A stretch of DNA of 64,000 bases from Pseudobacteriovorax sp. (GTDB lineage: Bacteria > Bdellovibrionota_B > Oligoflexia > Oligoflexales > Oligoflexaceae): positions 29,668-93,667 of the forward strand of contig JABSRP010000034.1 of NCBI GenBank assembly GCA_013215145.1. The letters run 5' to 3'. Numbering within the stretch: the first letter of the stretch is position 1; each line of letters starts with the position of its first letter. The notes below the pieces were generated by a model. That model was not told the DNA's origin. It worked only from the letters and a program-made list of their open reading frames with translations, and did no database searches. A program made the translations under genes and the position numbers. Positions 9,147 through 18,541 of the stretch are shown here, in pieces.

Positions 9147-9527
9147 ATGTCTGGTAAAGTTCTTTGCATCGATGACTCAAAAACTATTCAACTTTGCCTT
9201 CAACTCGCATTAGAAGGTGCTGGTTTTACTGTACTCATAGCCGAAAATGGTGCTGTTGGGCTTAAATTGCTCGAGGATAACCCTGATACTGGCCTGATAT
9301 ATTTGGATGTTCATATGCCGGTGATGGACGGTTTTACCTGCCTACAGCATATCAAAGACAATCCAAAAACAAGTCATATAGATGTGATCATGGTAACTAC
9401 AGAAGGCTCCAAGGTCAAAGTTGAAAGATCAAAGGGATTGGGAGCCTCAGGTTGGATTGTTAAACCTATCGATGAGAACATTGCTGTTTCTGTTGCAGAA
9501 AAATATCTAGGAAAACGACCTGCCTGA
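9147..9527 (+). CDS. CheY-like single-domain response regulator
   Basis: 126 residues, all receiver domain. Acidic pair DD near residue 9, phospho-acceptor Asp in YLDVHMPVMDG near 54, Thr in VTTEG and Lys in VKPID. No output domain. GAAAGGA precedes the ATG at a good distance. It is transcribed divergently from the adjacent Hpt-HATPase kinase (gap about 90 bp), which suggests the two form a pair; the downstream target, motor or otherwise, is unknown. Confidence 0.9.
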   Translation: MSGKVLCIDDSKTIQLCLQLALEGAGFTVLIAENGAVGLKLLEDNPDTGLIYLDVHMPVMDGFTCLQHIKDNPKTSHIDVIMVTTEGSKVKVERSKGLGASGWIVKPIDENIAVSVAEKYLGKRPA

Positions 9528-9591
9528 AATACTCGGTCACCGCCTATCCAGCATAAGCAGTTGTTGATTATTTTCCACCACGCTTCATAGA

Positions 9592-9945
9592 TCAAGTCAT
9601 CCTCTCAATGGTCTCTAGAAGTAGATCAAATTGATAAGGCTTCGCTATGACAATAGTAGGACCCTGATAAGTGGAATCGGATTCAAACAAGTCCGGAAAC
9701 CCAGTAATCACGACAAAGGGTATTTGGGGTTTATTTTCGCGAACCTCTTTTAAAAGATCTAATCCTGTTTTTTCGGGCATCTTGTAGTCAGATATCACAA
9801 GGTCAAAATCCTTAGATATGATCTGTTCCAAAGCTTTTGTACTTTTTGTCTCCGCGTGGACCAGATAGTCTTTCGCTTCTAGTTGTTCCTGAAGGATTTC
9901 ACAGATATCCCTATCATCGTCTACGACCAATATTTTCTTTTTCAT
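9592..9945 (-). CDS. Single-domain response regulator (receiver)
   Basis: 117 residues. Acidic DDD at residues 9-11, phospho-acceptor Asp in LVISDYKMPEKTG near 53, Thr in FVVITGFP, Lys in VIAKPY. The receiver resembles those of NtrC/hybrid-kinase type more than CheY. No output domain. Convergent with the CheY-like gene at 9147-9527 and divergent from the PilZ gene. A GGAAAAAGG ribosome binding site precedes ATG. Confidence 0.9.
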   Translation of the reverse strand: MKKKILVVDDDRDICEILQEQLEAKDYLVHAETKSTKALEQIISKDFDLVISDYKMPEKTGLDLLKEVRENKPQIPFVVITGFPDLFESDSTYQGPTIVIAKPYQFDLLLETIERMT

Positions 9946-10045
9946 TTACCTTTTTCCTCAATTTTTGGGTTAAGATAAGTATAGCGGACACTTTGAGTGA
10001 TGACTAGCATGCTTGAACCAGATATGGCTAAAAAGGGATCAACCA

Positions 10046-10423
10046 ATGAGCCTCTATAATATAAGAAACGAACGCATATCTCCCGACCAGACGATAAAAC
10101 TCATCGTTCGAAACGCGCGGCTAAGGTTTTCTTGTTATTGGCTTGAAGTCATCAACTTATCGGAGTCAGGAATTGCCATTAAGTACGAAGGGAAAGGAAT
10201 CCTTCCTCTTAAGCATAACGATGAGATCGATATTACCCTTGATGTTAATTCAAAAATATTTGAGAGGCCCATTCACATCAGGGGTAAAATTGTGCACGAA
10301 GAATTTTCTAAGGGAGAGGATCCTGGAAGCGAATCGGTTCTTTTAGGTATCGACATCACGGAAATAGAGCCGCGCCATGAGAAGCATTGGAAACATGGCA
10401 TTCAAAAACTTCTTAAGCACTAA
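10046..10423 (+). CDS. PilZ-domain protein (probable c-di-GMP effector)
   Basis: 125 residues from the ATG at 10046, chosen because AAGGGA lies about 9 nt upstream; an upstream TTG at 10013 lacks this. It shows the PilZ pattern: an Arg-rich strand (RNARLRF) followed by NLSESGIAI, matching (D/N)xSxxG. PilZ domains bind c-di-GMP and control motility, secretion or polysaccharide output. The Arg spacing only loosely fits RxxxR, so binding should not be assumed. Its neighbours are chemosensory-type signalling genes. Confidence 0.75.
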   Translation: MSLYNIRNERISPDQTIKLIVRNARLRFSCYWLEVINLSESGIAIKYEGKGILPLKHNDEIDITLDVNSKIFERPIHIRGKIVHEEFSKGEDPGSESVLLGIDITEIEPRHEKHWKHGIQKLLKH

Positions 10424-10705
10424 CCGATTCAGCGCAAGTTTCTTTAACGTCTCCGTTTATGGGATTTACAAGCAGGGTTTTTCTTGAGAATAGACTGGTT
10501 CTGTTTTTGTTCGCAAAACCACCCACTTCATAATCTCCTGCTGTAACGTTTCTCAGCGCCAAAAAACACTATTTTACCCGTAATATCAGACGGATAAATT
10601 ATTCGATTAAATCGATACTTTAGCTCGTATTTATCTATTTTATAAAATCAGCTCGATACCGAATACTGTATTAGTCAGTCTGAATCACTTAGGGAGGATC
10701 AAAAC

Positions 10706-10801
10706 ATGAATCAATTGCTGAATATAGGCCTGAAAGTAGTGGTCGTATCTGGAATCGGCAGCTTTATCGGGTTCATGTATTGGGCGTTGATTGTCGTTTA
10801 G
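10706..10801 (+). CDS. 31-residue single-span membrane peptide
   Basis: A small ORF with a strong ribosome binding site (AGGGAGG, about 8 nt before ATG). The translation starts MNQLLNIGLKVVVVSGIG and continues as one hydrophobic helix to FMYWALIVV. It lies between the PilZ gene and the convergent MscS-like gene. The preceding 282 bases (10424-10705) hold no other ORF and probably contain its promoter. Such peptides often regulate membrane proteins, but no partner can be named. Confidence rests on the ribosome binding site and uniformly hydrophobic composition. Confidence 0.5.
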   Translation: MNQLLNIGLKVVVVSGIGSFIGFMYWALIVV

Positions 10802-10820
10802 GTGTTTCGCATGTCACAGA

Positions 10821-11573
10821 CTAGGTCTCACTCAACTTTTTCATGACATATTGTTTGGCGTGGTTCCCAGCTTCTGGGGACCACGCGTAAAATTTTATGT
10901 TCCACACCTCCCTGTGATCACCAGGAACGATATCTATCGACGTATTTTGATGCCTGTAAGGGCAACTCACAACTATATCTCTAAGATCTCGGCTACTCCG
11001 TTTGCCCAAATCCATGTGCCTTACTTTCAGCTCCACGATAGATCCCAGTTTTTTATCGCTAACGGAAAATATCTCTTTCACAAACCGAAAATTTGGGATC
11101 GAAATGAGTTCGTTTTTTTCGTTTTTAATCCAAACTTGAAGCAGATCTTTGCTCTCTACAACTCCTTGAGTCGTTCCAATCTGGATACGTCTACGCACCT
11201 GAACCTTCTGCTGGAAGGTTAAGACGATGCCCCCAATAAAGTTTGCGATCAATTCCTTTTGACTAACAACCCCAACGATAGTGACCACAACGATCAATCC
11301 GTTGGCAAATAATATTGACTCGCGAGCTATAGCTTCGAGGACTGTCAAAACCGCAGCTAATACGATCATAAAACGCACAAAACGTTGGATCGGGACTAAT
11401 CGCTTGCGAGAGTCGTACCCTCGGGACCAAATATATAAAAAAGGATAGTTAGCCACTGCAAAAACAAAGTAGAGCAGAATCAGAAATACAACAATTTCCG
11501 AAAGCCATAGACCAACGGTGCCAGTGCCAAGACTAAGCAATTCAATATTTTTAAAGAGGGTTGGACTCTCCAT
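10821..11573 (-). CDS. MscS-like small-conductance mechanosensitive channel family protein
   Basis: 250 residues. Three hydrophobic helices lie within about residues 20-125. The pore/beta junction reads VVSQKELIANFIGGIVLTF, equivalent to the MscS TM3b-beta region, followed by the beta domain and a short C-terminal alpha/beta domain. The start lies 1 nt after the stop of the antiporter-ATPase gene, so it is the last gene of the K+ operon. MscS relatives release solutes on hypo-osmotic shock, which fits a K+ and turgor role. Confidence 0.8.
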   Translation of the reverse strand: MESPTLFKNIELLSLGTGTVGLWLSEIVVFLILLYFVFAVANYPFLYIWSRGYDSRKRLVPIQRFVRFMIVLAAVLTVLEAIARESILFANGLIVVVTIVGVVSQKELIANFIGGIVLTFQQKVQVRRRIQIGTTQGVVESKDLLQVWIKNEKNELISIPNFRFVKEIFSVSDKKLGSIVELKVRHMDLGKRSSRDLRDIVVSCPYRHQNTSIDIVPGDHREVWNIKFYAWSPEAGNHAKQYVMKKLSET

Positions 11574-11574
11574 A

Positions 11575-14500
11575 TTAAAGACCTCCTAAGGCATGACTGA
11601 TAGAATGCCTTATCGATTTAACAATATGAAAGGTATTATTCTGTCGTCCTACCTTAGTGACAAAATTTGTTTTACTTAGAAATAAAAGCCCTTGCCTAAT
11701 AAGCTCCTTGTTACCCGAGGTACTGTCTTGTAGTTCCCTCTCACTCAAAGGACCATGCCTCGCAAGCAGGATAAGAACAGTCAAAGCCTCGCTAGGAATA
11801 TCTTGTAAAAGATTCATGCGACTCTCAAGCAACTGAGAAATAGAAGGCTGAACCTGCTTTTCTCCAAGAATCGTTGTTGATCGAATCCAATTGGCAATAG
11901 AGTCGTAAAGATTCCCCTTAGATACGTTGACTAGCAGTTTAAAGTAAAGCTCATCCGAGCCCCCAAAACGAAGGCCATTTTTCAGGAATGGCATGGCTAT
12001 GCGAGATTGCTGAACCTTCATACCACAGTAAGTGAGACGATTTTCAATCATCTCTCTAATCTGAGTTTTGGTGATATGGCTCAGATGTAAGACTTGATTA
12101 AAGTAATTATCCAAACCAACAAATTTCACATAAAAACGATAGAAGCTGCTTGATACGGAGGCAACCCAAAAAGTTGTTTTTTTCGTCGAATCCATCAAGG
12201 CAAGACATTCACGAATGGCTCGCAAACCAGAAGCTGTCGGCTTAAACCAGAATTCAAAATCATCCAAAATAATGACAAAGGTTTCCTTTGCTAGTGTAGA
12301 TCTGATCGCTGCAATAGAGGCATCACAGCCTAGGTCGAGAGCTAGTTTTCGAATAAGGTGTCCGCGCCCCGATCCAGCTATAGGATCCAGCCTTACTACC
12401 GATCCACTTTCGAGCTCGTTTTGAAACACATTGATAAACGAAGTCTTCCCAGAACCAGACTCTCCAACGAGAAGCTGCGATTCCTGAGACAGGCCCTTGC
12501 GCCAATTGCGATAGGATTCTAATAAGCTTGTGTACTTCTCCTTATTGACCACGAGGTACTTACGATCTCTTAAAGGCTCAAGACTAAAGCCCTTGCGGTA
12601 TAGCGGTGATGCGGCATCCAACTTAGATTTAACATCAAGGGACGCAGCAAAATTCTGTAGTTTTAGACGATAGACAGAATTGAGGGAGAAATATGACGAG
12701 ACTTTTTCCAATTTCTCACGCACAGGAAAATGTATGACTTTTTTTGAAGAATCAGAGACTAATCGAATCAACTCTAGCGGTCCACGAATGAGTGCCATAC
12801 TCTCATATTTTTGGATCAAATGATCGAGTTTTTCCTGAGCGCCAGTTATGGTGTGTTTTGCAGATCGGGTAAAGGATCGTGTGACACTTTGAAAGTCAAT
12901 CCCTGACTTAGCCTCCTCATATGAGGCCATGGTTGTTTTTCTGACATCCTCCTCTAGCTCACCCAGAACTTTGATATTTTCCCGAACAATTTCTAGGGCC
13001 GCTTGCAGTGTATCGAGGAACTCTCCCTTGTCTTGCTGAATATCCTTTTTTTCATCTAGTGAATGCTTAATCAGCTCGGAAAGATGGTTGAAGACCTCGA
13101 AAAGATTTTCTAAGTGATCTTTATATACCGAAAAGCTACTTTCTAGGTCTTGGGCCAACTCACTTACGAGATACTCGTCCAATAAATCTCCATAGTCAAC
13201 CGACTTAGTACTCCAAACATCTTTAATGCTTTTCGAATCGTCAAAGCTCTCATCGGTAAAAATTGTAAATCTACCAGAAGCCGTAGCGGCAATCTTTCGA
13301 AACTGAAGATGAATCCTATGCACTGATGTATCGATGGTGAATCTTTTGGTCGACTTCGAAAGATCATGAAATTTTAAGGCACTCACGACTTGCAACAAGT
13401 GTGATCTTACCTGCTCAATATTCTGTTTACTATCATCCACATCAGTTTTCACTTTATGATGAGAGGTTTCTAACTCTCCAGAAACGACACGAAGGGTCTC
13501 TAAGTATTTTTCCGTAATTGTGTGTAAGGAGTTAATAAAATTCCCCACGACCAATCCCTCTAGGCGTCGTTCAACCTGTGTTTTAAGTGCTGTAAGGTTG
13601 GTTTGATCGATACATGTTTGATAAATAGAGCTGAAAGCATCACCACGCTTTTGAAGTTGTAGAAATAGATTCTGCTTTTGTTTTGTTCTTGTAGATGGAT
13701 TGATATCGACTCCCGACTTCATCGGAGTTCCATAAGTGTCCAGCTCCTCAGTCAACCTCAAGAAAATGGTATGATATTTAGTTTCAATATCTTGATTGAT
13801 GGTTAGCTTTGCATAGTCAAATATTTTCTCTATTTCTGATAGAATCTCTGTTGATTCGGCCTTTAGGTCACACATCCTTACAAACTGATGAAAAACATGA
13901 ATTTGCATATTCATGAGATTATGATGGAGAATAAGTGCGTAATCTAAGGTCGGAATTTCCATATAAGCGCGGCATATAGATCGCAACGGAATCAATCTCT
14001 GAGATCGCTTATCTTTACTCAAAAAAAGCCTAATACACCTGACTAACAACTTTTTAAATTTTAGAGTCCATTTGTCTTTTGCCCGTGTTTGGAGGGTTTC
14101 TACTGGAAAATCCGTTAGCAACTCTATAGGAATTTCCGTCAAGCCTTCTTCTTGACGACCTAGATACTCTTGGACGAAAGGCATCCGATCTACGATCAAT
14201 TGACTAGAGTAAATTTGAGACCAGTTCACAATAGAGTCTATACGCTTGAAGTCTGAGGCTGTTCCCGATTCTACAGACTCCAAACTTCGTTTAATAGATT
14301 GCCAATACTGATCGATAAATTGATCTAGCTGTATTTGAAAACCAGATATCAAATCTTTATGAAGCTTAGCGATATGAGATTTTAGCGCTTCATCCTTGGG
14401 TAGACTAACATCTGATTGCAGAAGTAAATTTTCTTCCTTTGACTCGTTAGCGCTTTTTGAATCGGGTTCTGTCAGTTTATTCAGTTGACTTTCATGAGAA

Positions 14501-15762
14501 ATCGAAAGCCGCAACCCAATGGGACCAACAAGTAAGTTTATGGCGACTACCGCAACACCAATGTCAAAAATCCAATCTGAGAGTAACGGAATCTGCCCCG
14601 AGGCAAGCCCCACTAGTCCAAGAGTCACGCCAGCCTGGGAGATATAACCTAACCAAAGCTTACGTTTCACCACAGGCTCTTCTTGGTTAATCATCGATGC
14701 GAAATAATTTGCTAAGAAATATGCTACTGCCCTAGCCACGACAAGTATCAAAGCAAAGCCAATGATACTTAGGGTTCTATCGAGATTGATAGCTGCACCA
14801 GCGATGGTGAAAAAGATGACAAAAGTTGGCAAAGATACCAGATTCATTGGTTCCAGAACATCATGCTCATACTTTGAATAGTTCCTAACGATAAAGCCGG
14901 CAGTAATAAACACTAGAAGCAGTTCGGCGTCGGCAACAAGGCTCAATTCGGCAGCAGCTAAAATGATACAAAAAATAAAAAGGAGCATTTGAAATTTAAG
15001 ATACTTCACGTAGAAAATGATCAAAACACCAAAACATATCCCGAGACCTAGCGATGCTCCCAAGTGTTTCAACACCACAGTAGCCACGGTAATGTCAATC
15101 ACAGCATTGGGATCAAGCAAGGAATTTGTGATAGCAACAACGATGGCTAAGCTAATCACAACAACTAAGTCTTTAAAGATAGCTGCGCCTAAGATCAAAT
15201 CAGTCGATCGACCCTTCGCTTCCATTTCGTTCACAACAGCAATGGCAATCGCCGGCGATGTGGCAATAGCTAGAGTAGCAAAAATCATAGAAAGGCAAAT
15301 GAGGGTGATTTGGTCAAATTGCTCACCTAACAACCCTGGAAAGTAACGCGCCGAAGTATAGGCAGCTCCACCTACCAAAATTGGAAGAAAAAACAGCTTT
15401 AAGGCTATGGTACTAAACAGGGTTCGCCATATTTTTTTGATCCCTTCGATACTAAGTTCTAAACCGGCATTAAGTGCAATAAGACCCAAAGCCAGAGTGT
15501 TGAACATCTTCAACTCCTGAACCACTTCGCTCGATAAAATATTGAGCATATAAGGGCCTAACAGTATACCGGCCAATATATAACCTGTGACCTTTGGTAG
15601 CTTTAACGCGGAAGATCCCAAATCCGCTGTAGTAAACGATGCAAGTATGACAAACCCAATTGCCGCAAGAGTGAACCCTGCCGCATGTTCCGTCTTAAAA
15701 AAATCCACGAGAAACATGGTCCCAATCAGAGTCGCTATAACAAACAGCCGTCTCATGGTCAC
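11575..15762 (-). CDS. CPA2-type cation:proton antiporter fused to a large helical region and a C-terminal P-loop ATPase
   Basis: 1395 residues in one frame. Residues about 1-420 are a 12-TM Na+/H+ exchanger-like domain of the KefB/GerN group (ILAGILLGPY, GLELSIEG, ATSPAIA segments). A helical, coiled-coil-rich cytoplasmic region follows (about 430-1060). A P-loop ATPase comes next with Walker A GESGSGKT near 1100 and Walker B FVIILDDFEFW near 1165. The end (about 1330-1395) looks like a winged helix. Kef-type antiporters normally carry an RCK/TrkA-N domain there, so this arrangement is unusual. It overlaps the TrkH gene by 4 nt and is coupled to the MscS-like gene. Proposed role: ATP- or nucleotide-gated K+ or Na+/H+ exchange at the membrane (inference). 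Confidence 0.8.
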   Translation of the reverse strand: MTMRRLFVIATLIGTMFLVDFFKTEHAAGFTLAAIGFVILASFTTADLGSSALKLPKVTGYILAGILLGPYMLNILSSEVVQELKMFNTLALGLIALNAGLELSIEGIKKIWRTLFSTIALKLFFLPILVGGAAYTSARYFPGLLGEQFDQITLICLSMIFATLAIATSPAIAIAVVNEMEAKGRSTDLILGAAIFKDLVVVISLAIVVAITNSLLDPNAVIDITVATVVLKHLGASLGLGICFGVLIIFYVKYLKFQMLLFIFCIILAAAELSLVADAELLLVFITAGFIVRNYSKYEHDVLEPMNLVSLPTFVIFFTIAGAAINLDRTLSIIGFALILVVARAVAYFLANYFASMINQEEPVVKRKLWLGYISQAGVTLGLVGLASGQIPLLSDWIFDIGVAVVAINLLVGPIGLRLSISHESQLNKLTEPDSKSANESKEENLLLQSDVSLPKDEALKSHIAKLHKDLISGFQIQLDQFIDQYWQSIKRSLESVESGTASDFKRIDSIVNWSQIYSSQLIVDRMPFVQEYLGRQEEGLTEIPIELLTDFPVETLQTRAKDKWTLKFKKLLVRCIRLFLSKDKRSQRLIPLRSICRAYMEIPTLDYALILHHNLMNMQIHVFHQFVRMCDLKAESTEILSEIEKIFDYAKLTINQDIETKYHTIFLRLTEELDTYGTPMKSGVDINPSTRTKQKQNLFLQLQKRGDAFSSIYQTCIDQTNLTALKTQVERRLEGLVVGNFINSLHTITEKYLETLRVVSGELETSHHKVKTDVDDSKQNIEQVRSHLLQVVSALKFHDLSKSTKRFTIDTSVHRIHLQFRKIAATASGRFTIFTDESFDDSKSIKDVWSTKSVDYGDLLDEYLVSELAQDLESSFSVYKDHLENLFEVFNHLSELIKHSLDEKKDIQQDKGEFLDTLQAALEIVRENIKVLGELEEDVRKTTMASYEEAKSGIDFQSVTRSFTRSAKHTITGAQEKLDHLIQKYESMALIRGPLELIRLVSDSSKKVIHFPVREKLEKVSSYFSLNSVYRLKLQNFAASLDVKSKLDAASPLYRKGFSLEPLRDRKYLVVNKEKYTSLLESYRNWRKGLSQESQLLVGESGSGKTSFINVFQNELESGSVVRLDPIAGSGRGHLIRKLALDLGCDASIAAIRSTLAKETFVIILDDFEFWFKPTASGLRAIRECLALMDSTKKTTFWVASVSSSFYRFYVKFVGLDNYFNQVLHLSHITKTQIREMIENRLTYCGMKVQQSRIAMPFLKNGLRFGGSDELYFKLLVNVSKGNLYDSIANWIRSTTILGEKQVQPSISQLLESRMNLLQDIPSEALTVLILLARHGPLSERELQDSTSGNKELIRQGLLFLSKTNFVTKVGRQNNTFHIVKSIRHSISHALGGL

Positions 15763-17207
15763 CTCTTCCAGAACGTCTTAGTAAAGGGGGCAAAAAGTAC
15801 AATGATCTCAAGCCGACCTGCAATCATACAGAAGCATAGAACATACTTAGCCCAACCAGGAACGTGAGCAAAGCTTTGGGTCGGGCCAAAACTATTAAAG
15901 CCAGGCCCAATACTTGATAAGCATGCCACCACGCTACTCATAGCGTCCAGCATAGGATATCCTGCAACTGTCATCAAAAAAGAGCACAGAAAAAAAATAA
16001 AGAAATAGGCCACAAAGTAAACTGTAACACCATGAATAATACCAGAAACAATAGGCTTACCTTCGTGCCTAACGACACTGACTTCCTGGGGAAGGATGCT
16101 GCGTCGTATCTCTCTAAGCGTAAGTTTAAATAGGATGATCATCCGAATAACCTTAAGGCCACCGGCTGTAGATCCCGCACAGCCACCAACAAACATAGCG
16201 ACGAATAAAAGAAATTTAGCATAAGAGGGATATGCGTTAAAATCATCCGTCATAAATCCAGCCGAAGTGGAAACAGCAAGAGTTTGAAAAATCGCCAACC
16301 TTACAGCTTCCATGAATCCACTGGTATCATCACTCAAACTAACGGCTATGATTCCTGCAATAAACATATTTGCAAAAAGATATACGCGAAATTCGCTGTT
16401 CCAGAATAATGATTTTCCGGCATCACGCAGCAAACTAAAAAAGAGGGCGAAGTTAAGGCCAGCAACAAACATAAAGCCAGCGACAACCCACTCTATTGTT
16501 GGGTTATTAAAATGGCCAATGCTATTAGCTTTTGTAGAAAATCCTCCAGTTCCTAAAGTAGAAAAAGCATGACAGATAGCATCAAACACCGACATGCCCG
16601 CAAAGTATAGACTCAAGGCACAGGCCACCGTGAGAAAGCAGTAAATCCACCAAAGTGCAAGCGCCGAGTCCCGTATACGAGGTCTAACGCGAGAATTGAT
16701 AGGACCTGCCGATTCATTGCGGAAAAACTGCTTTCCACCAACACCAGTCTGTGGGAAGATCGCAACAAAAAGTACGACAATACCCATACCGCCTATCCAA
16801 TGGCTTAAACATCGCCATAGATTTGTCGCTCTCGAGAGAGATTCTACATCGGCGACAACGGTAGCTCCCGTGGTGGTAAGTCCACTAACAGATTCAAATA
16901 CTGCACCTGGAAAACTCTTGATAGAGCCCTCAATATAAAAGGGCAAGGCCCCACCAAACCCAACGAAGATCCAGATGGCTGTGACTACCAGCAACGCTTC
17001 TCTTCGTGAGATGTCAAAACGTTTCTTTCCACCATGAAATCGGGCTATCCCAGTAAATCCAACAAACACTAAAAAGGTTGCACCATAGGCAATGGCAGAG
17101 GATTCGTCTCCATCGTAAATAGCTAACCCCAGTGGACCAAGAAACAAAAAGGTTATAATACCCAACAAGGCTGCAATTTGTTGAGCTACCGCTTTAAAGT
17201 TCATCAC
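15759..17207 (-). CDS. trkH: TrkH/KtrB-type potassium uptake channel subunit
   Basis: 482 residues, multi-spanning, with the four pore-loop signatures of the Trk/Ktr superfamily: SGLTTTGATVV, STLGTGGFST, AVSTSAGFM and CLSSIGPGFN, each carrying the filter Gly. Imports K+ together with the cytoplasmic TrkA ring encoded immediately upstream (4-nt overlap at 17204-17207). Its stop overlaps the antiporter-ATPase start, so uptake and efflux genes are co-expressed. Confidence 0.93.
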   Translation of the reverse strand: MMNFKAVAQQIAALLGIITFLFLGPLGLAIYDGDESSAIAYGATFLVFVGFTGIARFHGGKKRFDISRREALLVVTAIWIFVGFGGALPFYIEGSIKSFPGAVFESVSGLTTTGATVVADVESLSRATNLWRCLSHWIGGMGIVVLFVAIFPQTGVGGKQFFRNESAGPINSRVRPRIRDSALALWWIYCFLTVACALSLYFAGMSVFDAICHAFSTLGTGGFSTKANSIGHFNNPTIEWVVAGFMFVAGLNFALFFSLLRDAGKSLFWNSEFRVYLFANMFIAGIIAVSLSDDTSGFMEAVRLAIFQTLAVSTSAGFMTDDFNAYPSYAKFLLFVAMFVGGCAGSTAGGLKVIRMIILFKLTLREIRRSILPQEVSVVRHEGKPIVSGIIHGVTVYFVAYFFIFFLCSFLMTVAGYPMLDAMSSVVACLSSIGPGFNSFGPTQSFAHVPGWAKYVLCFCMIAGRLEIIVLFAPFTKTFWKR

Positions 17208-18541
17208 GTTTCCCTACAAAGCTGCCTAATTGCCTTAATGACGGCCTTAGCTGAGTTTTTGGGACCGGCAAAAACGAGATGATCATCCGCTTTGATAGCA
17301 CTATCGCTATCGATTAAAATAAAATTTCGCACAACACCGATCAAGTGTACCAAGGATGGTAGGTTTAGCTCCGATAAGCGAAAGGATGTTTTTTTTACAG
17401 CAGGAACTCGTAATTCATAGTAGTCATGAGAGAAACCGGTACTGATGTATTTACTGGTAGTGGCTGTATCCAAAAATCCTAAGGCCAGTTGAAGAACAGC
17501 ATTGTGAGCAAATGCCAAGCTATCAATATTTAGGTGCTCAACCACATCGGTATACTCAGCTTGACTAAGGCGTGCAAATGAGTAACCAACAGATGCCTCT
17601 TTAGCAATCAAACAGCACATAATATTGGCCTCATCAGATCCCGTTGCCATAGCAACATAATCAGAGGACTGAGCTCTTAACTCTTTCAATAGAGACAAAT
17701 CACTACCGTTGCCATGGATCACTCGTACCGACTTTAAGATTCCAGCAAGTTCAATGCATCGTTTCTTTTGGATCTCAATGAGCTCTATCGTTTCTTCCCC
17801 AAGTTCCAAGTATTTGGCAAGTTGCAACCCAACATCACCACCTCCAACAACCACAGCCTTACGGTGGTCTGTGTCTTTCTCGAGAGACCTCATATATTGG
17901 AATAGGTCAATGATAGAACCAGCAACGGCTAATTGATCACCCACCATGATTTTTTGGATCGATGATCGTTCGCGAAAGAGTTTGTTGCGAAATAATCCCA
18001 CGATACGGCAGTTTTGACTTTTTTCAAGCTGCTTAAGGGGCATATCAGTAAGGTTGGAGTTCTCTCCCACCGTCAAGTGCATCACGCTCATGCCATAGCC
18101 GGCAAACTCATAAACCTCTTCGGCACCAATGAGTAATATTTTTCTGAGAAATTCAAGAGCCAAAATACGAGACGAGCAAATAGTAGCATCGATACCAAAC
18201 TCGTCGTTGATAATATGCGATTCGTTTGGATAGTAATCGGGATCATCTACTTTAGCCAAAGAGATCTTAGCTCCCAGCTTCTTCGCCCAGGAAGCCGAAA
18301 CCACGTTAATGGCATCATCACCTGTCAGTGCCATAAATAGATCTGCCTCAGCACAACCAATATCTTTTAGGAGTCGGCGATGAGTAACGTTACCACGAAC
18401 GGTCATCACATCAAGCTCTTCGTCCACCTCATCGATCAAACCTCGGTCTACATCAACCAATAAGACCTTATGATTGGACTCGGACAGAGTTTTGGCTAAA
18501 TAGTAACCGAGCTCTCCAGCTCCTGCGATAATAACCTTCAA
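17204..18541 (-). CDS. trkA: TrkA potassium uptake regulatory subunit (two RCK modules)
   Basis: 445 residues. Two nucleotide-binding Rossmann motifs are visible: IIAGAGELGYYLAK near residue 4 and VVVGGGDVGLQLAK near 230. Each is followed by a TrkA-C-like segment. Full-length duplicated TrkA is about 458 residues, so the protein is complete. It gates TrkH in response to NAD(H)/ATP. Start and stop overlap the neighbouring operon genes by 4 nt. Confidence 0.93.
   Translation of the reverse strand: MKVIIAGAGELGYYLAKTLSESNHKVLLVDVDRGLIDEVDEELDVMTVRGNVTHRRLLKDIGCAEADLFMALTGDDAINVVSASWAKKLGAKISLAKVDDPDYYPNESHIINDEFGIDATICSSRILALEFLRKILLIGAEEVYEFAGYGMSVMHLTVGENSNLTDMPLKQLEKSQNCRIVGLFRNKLFRERSSIQKIMVGDQLAVAGSIIDLFQYMRSLEKDTDHRKAVVVGGGDVGLQLAKYLELGEETIELIEIQKKRCIELAGILKSVRVIHGNGSDLSLLKELRAQSSDYVAMATGSDEANIMCCLIAKEASVGYSFARLSQAEYTDVVEHLNIDSLAFAHNAVLQLALGFLDTATTSKYISTGFSHDYYELRVPAVKKTSFRLSELNLPSLVHLIGVVRNFILIDSDSAIKADDHLVFAGPKNSAKAVIKAIRQLCRET

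Noticed and set aside
10013..10045. Longer start for the PilZ gene at TTG 10013
   Set aside because: No ribosome binding site; the ATG at 10046 has one at proper spacing.
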